Assembly: GCF_004217225.1 (NCBI RefSeq)
Contig: NZ_SHKM01000001.1
Location: forward strand, 1,774,137 to 1,838,136
Source of the DNA: Azospira oryzae
GTDB taxonomy: Bacteria; Pseudomonadota; Gammaproteobacteria; Burkholderiales; Rhodocyclaceae
Direction: 5' to 3'
DNA: 64,000 bases
The translations under genes and the position numbers were made by a program. A model generated the notes under the pieces. That model was not told the DNA's origin and ran no database searches. It was given only the letters and a program-made list of their open reading frames with translations. The first letter of the stretch is position 1. Each line of letters begins with the position of its first letter. Below are positions 12,747 to 23,164 of this stretch, in pieces.

Positions 12747-13364
12747 TTAGGCCAGAGCCACTTCGGCGGTGGCGGCCACCGCCGCCCGACCGGCGGCAAA
12801 GGCCTTGCGGTTCTGCTCCACCACCTTCTCGCCCTTGCGGGCGAAGCGCTGCAGGATGCAGTTAAGCAGGATGTCGGCGGAGAAGGGCAGATGGTCGGCC
12901 ACCGCCCCCAGCATGACCGTGTTGCCGAGACGGATGTCCCCCAGATCCTTGGCGATGGCCATGGCGTCGAAGGCCACCACGCGGCAGCCGGAATCCTTCA
13001 TGGAACCGACGGGATCCGCAGGGTAGTCGTAGAGCCCCAAGTCCACCACCGGCGGGGTCAGCTGGGCGGTGTTCATCAGGGCGATGCCATCGGGCACCAG
13101 CATGTGGCGCCAGCGCATGGCCTCGGCCGCCTCGAAGCCCAGCAGCACATGGGCGGTGCCCGGGGTGATCTGGGGCGACAGCACCTTGGGGCCGAAACGC
13201 AGATGGGACGAGACCACGCCGCCGCGCTGGGCCATGCCGGCCACTTCGGTCTTCTTCACGTCGTGGCCCAGGGCGATGGCTGCCTCGGCCAGGATTTCTG
13301 TGGCCGTCATGACCCCCTGGCCGCCGATGCCGACAACAAGAATATTGGTCGTTGCAATGCTCAT
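12747..13364 (-). CDS. iorB: Indolepyruvate:ferredoxin oxidoreductase, beta subunit
   Basis: Gamma/beta-type 2-oxoacid:ferredoxin oxidoreductase subunit of 205 residues that partners IorA in CoA-dependent oxidative decarboxylation of aryl pyruvates. Family motifs include [19 protein letters not shown] at residues 7-25, [13 protein letters not shown] and the closing antiparallel region [10 protein letters not shown]. It starts nine bases after the iorA stop, so the subunits are cotranscribed under the FNR-type promoter upstream of iorA. A terminator follows about 70 bases downstream. Confidence 0.93.
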   Translation of the reverse strand: MSIATTNILVVGIGGQGVMTATEILAEAAIALGHDVKKTEVAGMAQRGGVVSSHLRFGPKVLSPQITPGTAHVLLGFEAAEAMRWRHMLVPDGIALMNTAQLTPPVVDLGLYDYPADPVGSMKDSGCRVVAFDAMAIAKDLGDIRLGNTVMLGAVADHLPFSADILLNCILQRFARKGEKVVEQNRKAFAAGRAAVAATAEVALA

Positions 13365-13373
13365 GGCGCGCTC

Positions 13374-15239
13374 TCAGTGCTTCTTGAGGATGTTGATGGG
13401 CACCACCGTCTCCGCATGGACGATGGCATCGGGGGCGCAGGGCTGGACGCAGAGGCCGCAGCCGGTACAGGCAGCGGTCTCGATGCGCACGAAGTTGAGG
13501 TCCACTTCCCGGCCGTTGGGCTTGATGGCCTTTTCCCGCCGGGTGACGTGGATCGCCGGGCAGCCCACTTCGACGCAGTTGCCGCAGCCGGTGCACTTGT
13601 CGTCCATCACCGTGAAGGGCTTGAGCTTGTGGTAGGCCTCGGTCAGCACGCAGGGCTGGTCGGTGATGATGACGGAAGGCTCGGCCACCTTGACCTCCTC
13701 GCGGATGGCCTTGAACAGCACCGGCAGCTCGTAGGGGTTCACCTTGTGCACCCGCTCCGGCTTGACGCCCAGGGCCTGCACCAGCTTGACGAAATCCACC
13801 CGCGGCGCTTCGTTGCCGTGGATGTCCAGGCCGTTGCCCGGGTTGTTCTGGCCGCCGGTCATGCCCACGGCCCGGTTGTCCAGCAGCAGCACGGTGACGT
13901 TGCCCTGGTTGTAGACGATGTCCAGCAGGCCCTGCATGCCCATGTGCAGGAAGGTGGAATCGCCGATCACTGCCAGGATTCGTTTGTCCTTGTCCGACTC
14001 GCCCCGGCCCTTGTCCAGGCCCAGCGCCACTCCCATGGATGCCCCCATGGAAATGCAGGTATCCAGGGCATTCCAGGGGTGGCCGGCCCCCAGGGTATAG
14101 CAGCCGATGTCGCCGGCGATGGTGATGTTGCGCACCTGGGACAGGGTGTAATAGACGCCCAGGTGGGGGCAGGCCACGCACATGGTGGGCGGCCGCGGGA
14201 ACACCTGCATCGGCGCCACCGCGGTGACGGCTGGCACCGGTTCGCCGCGCAGCTTGGCGATGGCGGCCTTGAGCACGGGCGGCGCCAGCTCGCCGATGCG
14301 GGGCAGGATGTCCTTGCCGCGCAGGGCGATGCCCTGGGCCTTCAGCTCGGTTTCCAGCAGGGGCTCCACCTCTTCCACCACCACCACTTCGTCGCACAGG
14401 GCCGCCAGTTCGCGGCACTTGTCGATGGGTGCCGGGGAGGAGAAGCCGAGCTTGAGCACCGGTGCCTCGGGGAAGGCTTCCTTGACGTGCATGTAGGCGG
14501 GGCCGGAGGTGATGAAGCCGAGGCGGCGGTCGCTGCCGGCCTCGATCACGTTCAAGGGAGAAACCTCGGCCTCGGCCTTGAGAGCGGCTTCCCGCTCGAA
14601 CATCAGGGGCAGGCGGCGGGCGGCGCCGGAGGGGGTCATCACCCAGCGGGCCGGCTCCTTCTTGAAACCGGCGCCCACATGCTCCTGACGTTCGCCCACG
14701 GTGACCAGGGCCTTGACGTGGCAGATGCGGGTGGTGAGGCGCAGGATCACCGGCACCTGGAAGCGCTCGGACAGCTCGTAGCCGAGCTTGGTCATCTCGT
14801 AGGCTTCCTGGGAGTCGGCAGGCTCCAGCACCGGCAGGTGGGCGAAGCGGCCCCAGTAGCGGGAATCCTGCTCGTTCTGGGAGGAGGAGAGGCCCACGTC
14901 GTCGGCCACGGCAATCACCAGGCCGCCGGCGACGCCGGTCAGGGTCAGGGTCATGAGGGCGTCGGAGGCCACGTTCATGCCCACGTGCTTCATGCAGCAG
15001 AAGGAGCGGGAACCGGCGTAGGCCGCGCCCACCGCCACTTCCAGGGAAACTTTTTCATTCACCGACCACTCTGCGTAGAGGTCCGGATAGGTCGAAATGA
15101 CTTCCAGCATTTCCGTCGCCGGCGTGCCCGGATAGGCCGCGGCAACCTTGACGCCGGCCTCCCAGACGGCGCGGGCAACAGCTTCGTTGCCGGACATGAG
15201 CAACCGGCTCTGGGCCGGCACGGGCGCGATAGCGGCCAT
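13374..15239 (-). CDS. iorA: Indolepyruvate:ferredoxin oxidoreductase, alpha subunit
   Basis: Oxygen-sensitive thiamine-diphosphate enzyme of 621 residues that oxidises indolepyruvate, phenylpyruvate or related products of aromatic amino acid transamination to aryl-acyl-CoA, reducing ferredoxin. The N-terminal pyrimidine domain opens with LLMSGNEAVARAVWEAGVKV and AYPGTPATE. The TPP domain has GDIGCYTLGAGHP and VIGDSTFLHMG (about 380-430). The C-terminus is a 2[4Fe-4S] ferredoxin domain with CTGCGNCVEVGCP and CTGCGLCVQPCAP. The SD GGGGGAG lies just before ATG 15237-15239. Phenylacetate or aromatic amino acid catabolism is the likely context. Confidence 0.94.
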   Translation of the reverse strand: MAAIAPVPAQSRLLMSGNEAVARAVWEAGVKVAAAYPGTPATEMLEVISTYPDLYAEWSVNEKVSLEVAVGAAYAGSRSFCCMKHVGMNVASDALMTLTLTGVAGGLVIAVADDVGLSSSQNEQDSRYWGRFAHLPVLEPADSQEAYEMTKLGYELSERFQVPVILRLTTRICHVKALVTVGERQEHVGAGFKKEPARWVMTPSGAARRLPLMFEREAALKAEAEVSPLNVIEAGSDRRLGFITSGPAYMHVKEAFPEAPVLKLGFSSPAPIDKCRELAALCDEVVVVEEVEPLLETELKAQGIALRGKDILPRIGELAPPVLKAAIAKLRGEPVPAVTAVAPMQVFPRPPTMCVACPHLGVYYTLSQVRNITIAGDIGCYTLGAGHPWNALDTCISMGASMGVALGLDKGRGESDKDKRILAVIGDSTFLHMGMQGLLDIVYNQGNVTVLLLDNRAVGMTGGQNNPGNGLDIHGNEAPRVDFVKLVQALGVKPERVHKVNPYELPVLFKAIREEVKVAEPSVIITDQPCVLTEAYHKLKPFTVMDDKCTGCGNCVEVGCPAIHVTRREKAIKPNGREVDLNFVRIETAACTGCGLCVQPCAPDAIVHAETVVPINILKKH

Positions 15240-15282
15240 GTTGTCTCCCCCTGCTTTGTTTCAGGTGTTGATAAAGCGGGGG

Positions 15283-15324
15283 ATGTTAACAGGCTCCATA
15301 CGGTAGCGTCTTGACACAAGTCAA
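15283..15324 (-). promoter_or_regulatory. FNR-type class II promoter of iorAB
   Basis: The perfect palindrome TTGACACAAGTCAA (15311-15324) matches the FNR core TTGA-N6-TCAA. On the minus strand, TAACAT (15288-15283) is a fair -10. The implied start at 15276 puts the palindrome centre exactly at -41.5, the classic class II activator position, with a 37-base leader to iorA. Control by an FNR/DNR-type regulator is inferred. Confidence 0.7.
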
Positions 15325-15506
15325 CGACACGGAGGGGATAGATGCCTGAAAACAATGACTTCTGGCCATGAAAAAGGCATGCATTGCAGTCGCTTTGAAA
15401 ATGCATCGCATTACCCGGTAACCCCCCTAGTTTCGGCAACCGGATTTGCGTATTACCATTGGTCCCACCGCGAAAAACGTGAAATAGTTGGCACAGGAGA
15501 CCCGGA

Positions 15507-17324
15507 ATGAATAATGCACCGCAGCAAAAGAGTGCGTTCTGGCAGTTGTACGAAAATATAGAAAAAACCTTCTTCAATTCGCTTTCGAAGAAACTGTCCA
15601 GTTTTCTGCTGCTTTTCTGCGTAGACCTGGGTTATCTGGGCGTCTATTTCTACCAACAAAATACCATCCAGCAATTGCTGCATAGCGGCAATGCCAGCCC
15701 CGAACTGCTCGCCCGCATCGGCGCCAGCCTGGACAGCGGCCTCTACATCATGGGTGGGCTGACCCTGCTGGCCCTGGCCATGAACATCGGCCAGATCCTC
15801 TACCTGCGCCACCTCATCGTGCGGCCGGTGAAGGTCATCACCGGCATCTTCAACGAGATCGCCCGGGGCGAAGGGGATTTCTCCCGGGACCTGCCCCTCA
15901 TCACCCAGGACGAATTGCGGGAGCTTTCCGCCGGTTACAACCGCTTTGCCGAAAAGATGCGGCAGATCATCGGCGAAGTGCGCAAGATGTCCGTCAGCAT
16001 CGCCCGGGAGGCCGTGCTGGTGAAGGCCCGGGTCGAGGACACGGTGAAGAGCGCCCGGGAACAGGTACGCCTGACGGAGACCGTGTTCACCGCCAGCAGC
16101 GAAAGCACACGGGCCATCCAGGACGTTTCCGGCAGCACCCACGCCATTTCCGACTCGACCCACGGCAATCTGGACATCGCCCGGCAATCCCTGGGCGAGA
16201 TGCAGGACATCGCCGGCAAGATCAACGCCGTCAGCGACAAGGTGACCCGTTTCAACCAGACGGTGGACGACCTTTCCCACCGCTCCGAGAGCGTCAAGCA
16301 GATCGCCGCCCTGATCCGGGACGTGGCCGACCAGACCAACCTGCTGGCCTTGAACGCCGCCATCGAGGCGGCCCGTGCCGGCGAGGCGGGCCGCGGCTTC
16401 GCCGTGGTGGCCGACGAGGTGCGCAAGCTGGCGGAGCGGGTGAACAAGGCCACCGCCGAAATCGCCGGCAACATCAACGGTGTCATCACCCTGGTGGAAA
16501 ACACCCGCAGCGAAAACGACGAGATCAACGCCGACGTGCTGCAGACCCGGGAGGTGGTGAGCCGCTCCGCCGAGCAGTTCCAGCGCATGGTGGGGGATTT
16601 CGAAGGCACCAGCGAAAAGCTGCTGCAGATCGCCGCCGCCATGGAGGAACTGTCCGCCACCAACGAGCAGGTGCATGAGAACGTGGACGGCATCCACCGC
16701 CTCTCCGGCAGCGTCGCCCAGCACATGGAGGAATCGGAGCAACGTACCCTGGAGCTGGCCCAGGCCACCGAAGCGGTGCAGGAGCTGGTGTCCCGCTTCA
16801 AGATCGGCGCCGGCGCCTTCGATCAGGCGGTGGACCGCACCCGCCGCTTCCGCGACGACCTGCAGGCCGAACTGGAAGCCATGGCCAAGCGGGGCATCAA
16901 CATCTTCGACCGCAGCTACCAGCCCATTCCCGACACCAACCCGCAGAAATACAAGGTCAGCTGGGGCGACACCTATGCCCAGACCTGCCAGGGCCTGCTG
17001 GAAAGCTGTCTCAAGGACATTCCGGGCTGCGCCTTCGCCGTGGGCATGACCAGCGACAGCTACCTCTCGGCCCATAACCTGAAGTACTCCAAGCCCCTCA
17101 CCGGCGATTACGAGACCGACCTGGTGGGCAACCGGGTCTGCCGCAAGTTCGAGCGCCCCTCGGAACTGCGCTCCGCCGCCAACACGGAACCCATGCTGCT
17201 GCAGACCTACCAGCGGGATACCGGCGAAGTGCTGTGCGACATCGCCATGCCCATCTACGTCGGCGGCCGCCACTGGGGCAACGTGCGGGTCGGGGTGCCG
17301 GCCGACGCCCTGCTCGCCATGTGA
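15507..17324 (+). CDS. Methyl-accepting chemotaxis protein with extra C-terminal domain
   Basis: Chemoreceptor of 605 residues. Membrane segments lie near residues 30-50 and 88-112, separated by only about 40 periplasmic residues, too few for a normal ligand domain. HAMP follows (about 112-165), then the signalling coiled coil with tip [18 protein letters not shown] near residue 275. After the coiled coil ends (about 440) comes a roughly 140-residue C-terminal domain ending [20 protein letters not shown], a signature seen at the ends of Cache/PAS-like folds. Sensing is therefore likely cytoplasmic and C-terminal. A GC-rich hairpin without a T-run (17337-17358) follows the stop. Confidence 0.9.
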   Translation: MNNAPQQKSAFWQLYENIEKTFFNSLSKKLSSFLLLFCVDLGYLGVYFYQQNTIQQLLHSGNASPELLARIGASLDSGLYIMGGLTLLALAMNIGQILYLRHLIVRPVKVITGIFNEIARGEGDFSRDLPLITQDELRELSAGYNRFAEKMRQIIGEVRKMSVSIAREAVLVKARVEDTVKSAREQVRLTETVFTASSESTRAIQDVSGSTHAISDSTHGNLDIARQSLGEMQDIAGKINAVSDKVTRFNQTVDDLSHRSESVKQIAALIRDVADQTNLLALNAAIEAARAGEAGRGFAVVADEVRKLAERVNKATAEIAGNINGVITLVENTRSENDEINADVLQTREVVSRSAEQFQRMVGDFEGTSEKLLQIAAAMEELSATNEQVHENVDGIHRLSGSVAQHMEESEQRTLELAQATEAVQELVSRFKIGAGAFDQAVDRTRRFRDDLQAELEAMAKRGINIFDRSYQPIPDTNPQKYKVSWGDTYAQTCQGLLESCLKDIPGCAFAVGMTSDSYLSAHNLKYSKPLTGDYETDLVGNRVCRKFERPSELRSAANTEPMLLQTYQRDTGEVLCDIAMPIYVGGRHWGNVRVGVPADALLAM

Positions 17325-17443
17325 GAAGCCGGAGCAGCCCCGGGTTCGCGCCCGGGGCGCCCAATTCCCCGAACCTGATCCAGGACAAAGCCGGGCGAAC
17401 TTAGTCCGGCGACAATGTGCCACCGACCTGCCGAAGGAAAGCC

Positions 17444-17884
17444 ATGACCAAGACTCCCCTCCTCGCCGCCGCCCTGCTGGCCCTGGGCGCCCAACTGGCC
17501 CACGCCGCCCAGCCCCTGCCCGCGGTGGATGTTTACAAGAGCCCCTACTGCGGCTGTTGCGGCCAGTGGGTGGAACACATGCAGGCCGCCGGGTTCACCG
17601 TGCGCAGCCACAACGTGGACGACGTGCCCGCCGCCCGCAAGCAGCTGGGCATGCCGGACAGCCTGGGTTCCTGCCACACCGCCCGCATCGGCAACTACGT
17701 CATCGAGGGCCATGTGCCCGCCGCCGACGTCCAGCGCCTGCTCAAGGAAAAACCCAAGGCCGTGGGCCTGGCGGTGCCGGGCATGCCCCAGGGCGCCCCG
17801 GGCATGGAGACGGCCCGACCCCAGCCCTACGACACCCTGCTGGTGAGCAACGACGGCCAGACCCGGGTCTTCGCCCGGCACTGA
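17444..17884 (+). CDS. DUF411 exported CxCC protein
   Basis: Protein of 146 residues with a cleavable signal peptide (MTKTPLLAAALLALGAQLAHA). The mature part is a DUF411 domain: YKSPYCGCCGQWVEHM at about residues 31-46 holds the conserved CxCC cysteines, and SCHTARIGNYVIEGHVPA follows. Family members are periplasmic and often occur near copper or heavy-metal genes, but no metal gene is adjacent here, so copper binding is only a possibility. The start is set by GAAGGAAA seven bases before ATG 17444. A bidirectional terminator lies 40 bases downstream. Confidence 0.85.
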   Translation: MTKTPLLAAALLALGAQLAHAAQPLPAVDVYKSPYCGCCGQWVEHMQAAGFTVRSHNVDDVPAARKQLGMPDSLGSCHTARIGNYVIEGHVPAADVQRLLKEKPKAVGLAVPGMPQGAPGMETARPQPYDTLLVSNDGQTRVFARH

Positions 17885-17923
17885 GACTAGCCCGCCGGGA
17901 AATAGCAGAAAACAGCAGCAAAC

Positions 17924-17950
17924 AAAAAAGGGGCCGATGGCCCCTTTTTT
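17924..17950. terminator. Bidirectional intrinsic terminator
   Basis: AAAAAAGGGGCC, loop GAT, GGCCCCTTTTTT. It serves the DUF411 gene (plus) and the yqaE-dolP-diaA group (minus). Confidence 0.9.
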
Positions 17951-17973
17951 CAATGGTGATGCTCCGCCAGGCG

Positions 17974-18168
17974 CTAGTCCGGCCGCCCCATGGCGTCGCG
18001 GATGGCCTGCTTCGTGTTCTCCTGGTGGATGATGAAGAAGGCGACGATGGTGGCCGGCAGCCAGCCGATCAGGGTCACCTGCAACACCAGGAGGACGATG
18101 CCCACCATGACGCGGCCCTTCAGCATGACCGCCAGGAAGGGCAGGAACAGGGCCAGGATGTAGGACAT
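17974..18168 (-). CDS. YqaE/Pmp3-family small membrane protein
   Basis: A 64-residue protein with two hydrophobic helices (about residues 3-17 and 21-46), containing LPFLAVMLKGR and the short WLPATIVAFFII segment characteristic of the UPF0057/Pmp3 family. Members are plasma-membrane proteolipids linked to ion or stress tolerance in several organisms; the molecular role in bacteria is not settled. It starts four bases after the dolP stop, so it probably rides on the diaA-dolP message. Confidence 0.85.
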   Translation of the reverse strand: MSYILALFLPFLAVMLKGRVMVGIVLLVLQVTLIGWLPATIVAFFIIHQENTKQAIRDAMGRPD

Positions 18169-18171
18169 GGC

Positions 18172-21053
<2,882 letters not shown>

Positions 21054-21054
<1 letters not shown>

Positions 21055-21080
21055 AAAAAGGCGCCCGCGGGCGCCTTTTC
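21054..21080. terminator. Bidirectional intrinsic terminator
   Basis: AAAAAAGGCGCCCGCGGGCGCCTTTTC between the exonuclease-fusion gene (plus) and rnk (minus), which converge here. Confidence 0.88.
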
Positions 21081-21099
21081 TACGACTGGGCCGCAGGCC

Positions 21100-21549
21100 T
21101 CACATGGTCAGCCAGCCCCGGGCTTCCGGCTGGAAGGGCAGGTCGGCAATGATCCAGCGGCCTTCGCTCCAGCCTTCCATCTCCAGGCGCACCGGGTCGC
21201 CGACGCGCAGGCCGAAAATGGCCGAACCGAGGGGACACAGCACCGACCAGCAGCCTTCGTCCGGATCGTGGTCTTCCGGATAGACCAGGGTCACTTCCCG
21301 GCGGCGGCCGCTGTCGGCATCGCTCAGCACCACGGTGGAATTCATGGTTACCAGGTTGGGCGGGATGGCTTCCGGCGGCACCGGGTTGGCGGCCCGCAGA
21401 CGGCGCAGCACGGTGCCGGCAGAAACGTGGATGCTCTGGTCCCGCAGGTAGAGGCGTTCGATCAGCCCCACCAGGCGCTCCTGGTCCAGGGCGGAAATGA
21501 TCAGGGCTCCCGGGGCGGGGAAAATCTGGGCGGTTTGGGATTGGGGCAT
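21100..21549 (-). CDS. rnk: Nucleoside diphosphate kinase regulator, Rnk
   Basis: 149-residue protein with an N-terminal coiled-coil-like region and a C-terminal GreA/GreB FKBP-like domain (about 75-149) containing STVVLSDADSGRRREVTLVY and SVLCPLGSAIFGLRVGD. Rnk binds RNA polymerase in the Gre-factor manner without the full anti-backtracking coiled coil, and affects nucleoside-diphosphate kinase levels in E. coli and Pseudomonas. It stands alone, convergent with the exonuclease-fusion gene. Confidence 0.88.
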   Translation of the reverse strand: MPQSQTAQIFPAPGALIISALDQERLVGLIERLYLRDQSIHVSAGTVLRRLRAANPVPPEAIPPNLVTMNSTVVLSDADSGRRREVTLVYPEDHDPDEGCWSVLCPLGSAIFGLRVGDPVRLEMEGWSEGRWIIADLPFQPEARGWLTM

Positions 21550-21905
21550 GGCAGCTCCTCACGACAGGCCGTCCGGCTCGAGGGTCGGCGCGGCAACAAA
21601 CAGTAAACGGGGAATGGGGTACAGGGTGAAACCGGCAACACGCCCGGCAGCGGCCGTCTCGGCAGCGCTACCGGGCCGGCGGGAGACAGGCCGGGAAACG
21701 CCGGCCGCCCCACCCGGACTGCACCGCCGGCTGCCGCGCAGCCGCCATCCGGGCCTCGCCACGGCGGGCGCCCCGGAAGAAAATGGCGGCAAAAAAAGCT
21801 GACGGCATGATGGCTGCACCAATATGGGGCACAAAGATGATGGCGCCAGTCTAGCCCAACCCCTGGCCGGGGGTAGTCGGCCAAGCACTTACGTCGATAT
21901 ACGGA
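21550..21905. other. Intergenic stretch, no supported gene
   Basis: This 356-base GC-rich gap lies between rnk and tetR, both on the minus strand. Open frames here have compositions rich in Arg/Pro/Gly and no recognisable motif. It should contain the rnk promoter, but I see no convincing hexamer pair. Confidence 0.5.
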
Positions 21906-22496
21906 CTATTCGGTGCCAAACTCCGCTTCAACACGCTGCAACAGCCAGCGCCCGTCGTTGGCCAGCAGTTCGCCTTCGCCCATCTGGCTGCGCACGATCA
22001 GCCCTTCCACCACCACCATGGCGCAGCGGGCCGCCATGGGGGCCCGCTCGCCCAGGCGGGGGGCCAGCCACTCGGCCAGGAGGCGCTGCAGGTCATCCTT
22101 GTGGGCCCGGGCAATGGCGGCGACACCGGCGATGCCCTCCCCCACTTCCGCCACCGCGTTGATGAAGGCGCAGCCCCGGTAGTCCGGCTCCGCCGCCCAG
22201 GCCAGCAGGATGTCGACAACGGCGGCCAGTTCCGGCGGCCGGGCCGCCAGACGGGCCTGGAAGCCGGCCAGCCAGCGCCGGTGGCGCCCTTCCAGGTAAG
22301 CCCGGATGAGGTCGTCCTTGGCCGGGAAGTGACGGTAGAAGCTCATCTTCGCCACGCCGGACTCGGCAATGATGCGGTCGATGCCGACGCCCCGCAGGCC
22401 GTGCTGGTAGAAGAGCCGGGAAGCGGTTTCCAGGATGCGGGCCCGGGCCCCTTCCGGGTTCGGATCGTCGGGCGGGGCCAGCAGTGTATCGGTCAT
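21906..22496 (-). CDS. TetR-family transcriptional repressor
   Basis: 196-residue regulator. The N-terminal helix-turn-helix (about residues 18-64) reads RILETASRLFYQHGLRG then IDRIIAESGVAKMSFYRHF, the TetR signature. The ligand/dimer domain follows, with a TetR_C-type region (LLAWAAEPDYRGCAFINA) seen in YcdC/AcrR-like quinone or stress sensors. It is divergent from the HPP-family gene, with two palindromes in the gap, so it most likely represses that gene and itself. Confidence 0.9.
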   Translation of the reverse strand: MTDTLLAPPDDPNPEGARARILETASRLFYQHGLRGVGIDRIIAESGVAKMSFYRHFPAKDDLIRAYLEGRHRRWLAGFQARLAARPPELAAVVDILLAWAAEPDYRGCAFINAVAEVGEGIAGVAAIARAHKDDLQRLLAEWLAPRLGERAPMAARCAMVVVEGLIVRSQMGEGELLANDGRWLLQRVEAEFGTE

Positions 22497-22541
22497 GGGA
22501 GGTTCCAGGAAGCGGTGGCTGAAAAATGGAATGGCGCCACA

Positions 22542-22582
22542 TTGACAGACAGATCTGTCTTGCGCAATATACAGACCTGTCT
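22542..22582. promoter_or_regulatory. Double TetR operator overlapping the HPP-gene promoter
   Basis: The perfect palindrome AGACAGATCTGTCT (22547-22560) and a second related site ACAGACCTGTCT (22571-22582) share the half-site AGAC/GTCT and are spaced by about 23 bases centre to centre. TTGACA (22542-22547) with CAATAT (22565-22570) 17 bases on gives a plus-strand promoter covered by both sites. Confidence 0.75.
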
Positions 22583-22605
22583 ACATCAACTCCCAAGGAA
22601 TGCCC

Positions 22606-23100
22606 ATGCTCCCGTTGTCCGCCGCCAAGGCGCCGCCCGCGCCACCCCTGGCCTATATCGCCATTTCCATGCTCGGTGCCGCCGTGGCCATCGGCAGCAT
22701 CGCCGGACTCAGCCTGTGGAGCGGCACTCCCTGGCTCATGGCGCCCTTCGGCGCCACCTGCGTGCTGGCCTTCGGCCTGCCCGACAGCCCCCTGGCCCAG
22801 CCGCGCAACATCGTCGGCGGCCATCTTCTGGCCACCGCCGTCGGCCTGGCGGTGCTGCATACCCTGGGGGACGGCGGGCTGGCCTCGGCCCTGGCAGTGG
22901 GACTGGCCCTGGGCCTGATGCAATGGACGCGCACGGTGCACGCCCCCGCCGGCGCCAATCCGCTGCTGGTCCTGGCGACCAAGCCGGCCCTCGGCTTTCT
23001 CTTCAGCCCGGTACTGCTGGGCGCCCTGGTCATCGTCGCCTGCGCCCTGGCGGTCAACAACGCCCGGCAGCGGGGCAGCTATCCCAAGTACTGGTATTGA
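22606..23100 (+). CDS. HPP-family integral membrane protein
   Basis: 164 residues with four hydrophobic helices. The family signature appears as HAPAGANPLLVL (about residues 113-124), where the eponymous His-Pro-Pro is His-Ala-Pro; MAPFGATCVLAFG and QPRNIVGGHLL are also typical. HPP proteins have been linked to nitrite transport in chloroplasts and cyanobacteria, but this bacterial branch has no proven substrate. The start is the second of two close ATGs, because AAGGA ends right against the first and sits six bases before the second. Confidence 0.85.
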   Translation: MLPLSAAKAPPAPPLAYIAISMLGAAVAIGSIAGLSLWSGTPWLMAPFGATCVLAFGLPDSPLAQPRNIVGGHLLATAVGLAVLHTLGDGGLASALAVGLALGLMQWTRTVHAPAGANPLLVLATKPALGFLFSPVLLGALVIVACALAVNNARQRGSYPKYWY

Positions 23101-23164
23101 GGCCGGAGGCGGCCAGGGCCGGGGCACCAGCCCCGCGCCTGGCCGGCCCGCGGCGACAGAGGCC

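Noticed and set aside
12615-15314. Very long plus-strand open frame opposite iorA/iorB (about 900 codons)
   Set aside because: It runs antisense through both ior genes and folD's start, has extreme Gly/His/Gln-rich composition and no known domain. It is a by-product of high-GC codon bias.
15410-15421. Palindrome TTACC-C-GGTAA before the second chemoreceptor
   Set aside because: Short arms, about 85 bases from the start codon and no promoter elements at a fitting distance.
15453-17423. Long minus-strand frame opposite the second chemoreceptor
   Set aside because: Antisense to a confidently identified gene; composition and lack of SD argue against coding.
23111-23144. Hairpin between convergent HPP and aldehyde dehydrogenase genes
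   Set aside because: Stem is broken by internal mismatches and has no T-run on either strand; not called as a terminator.
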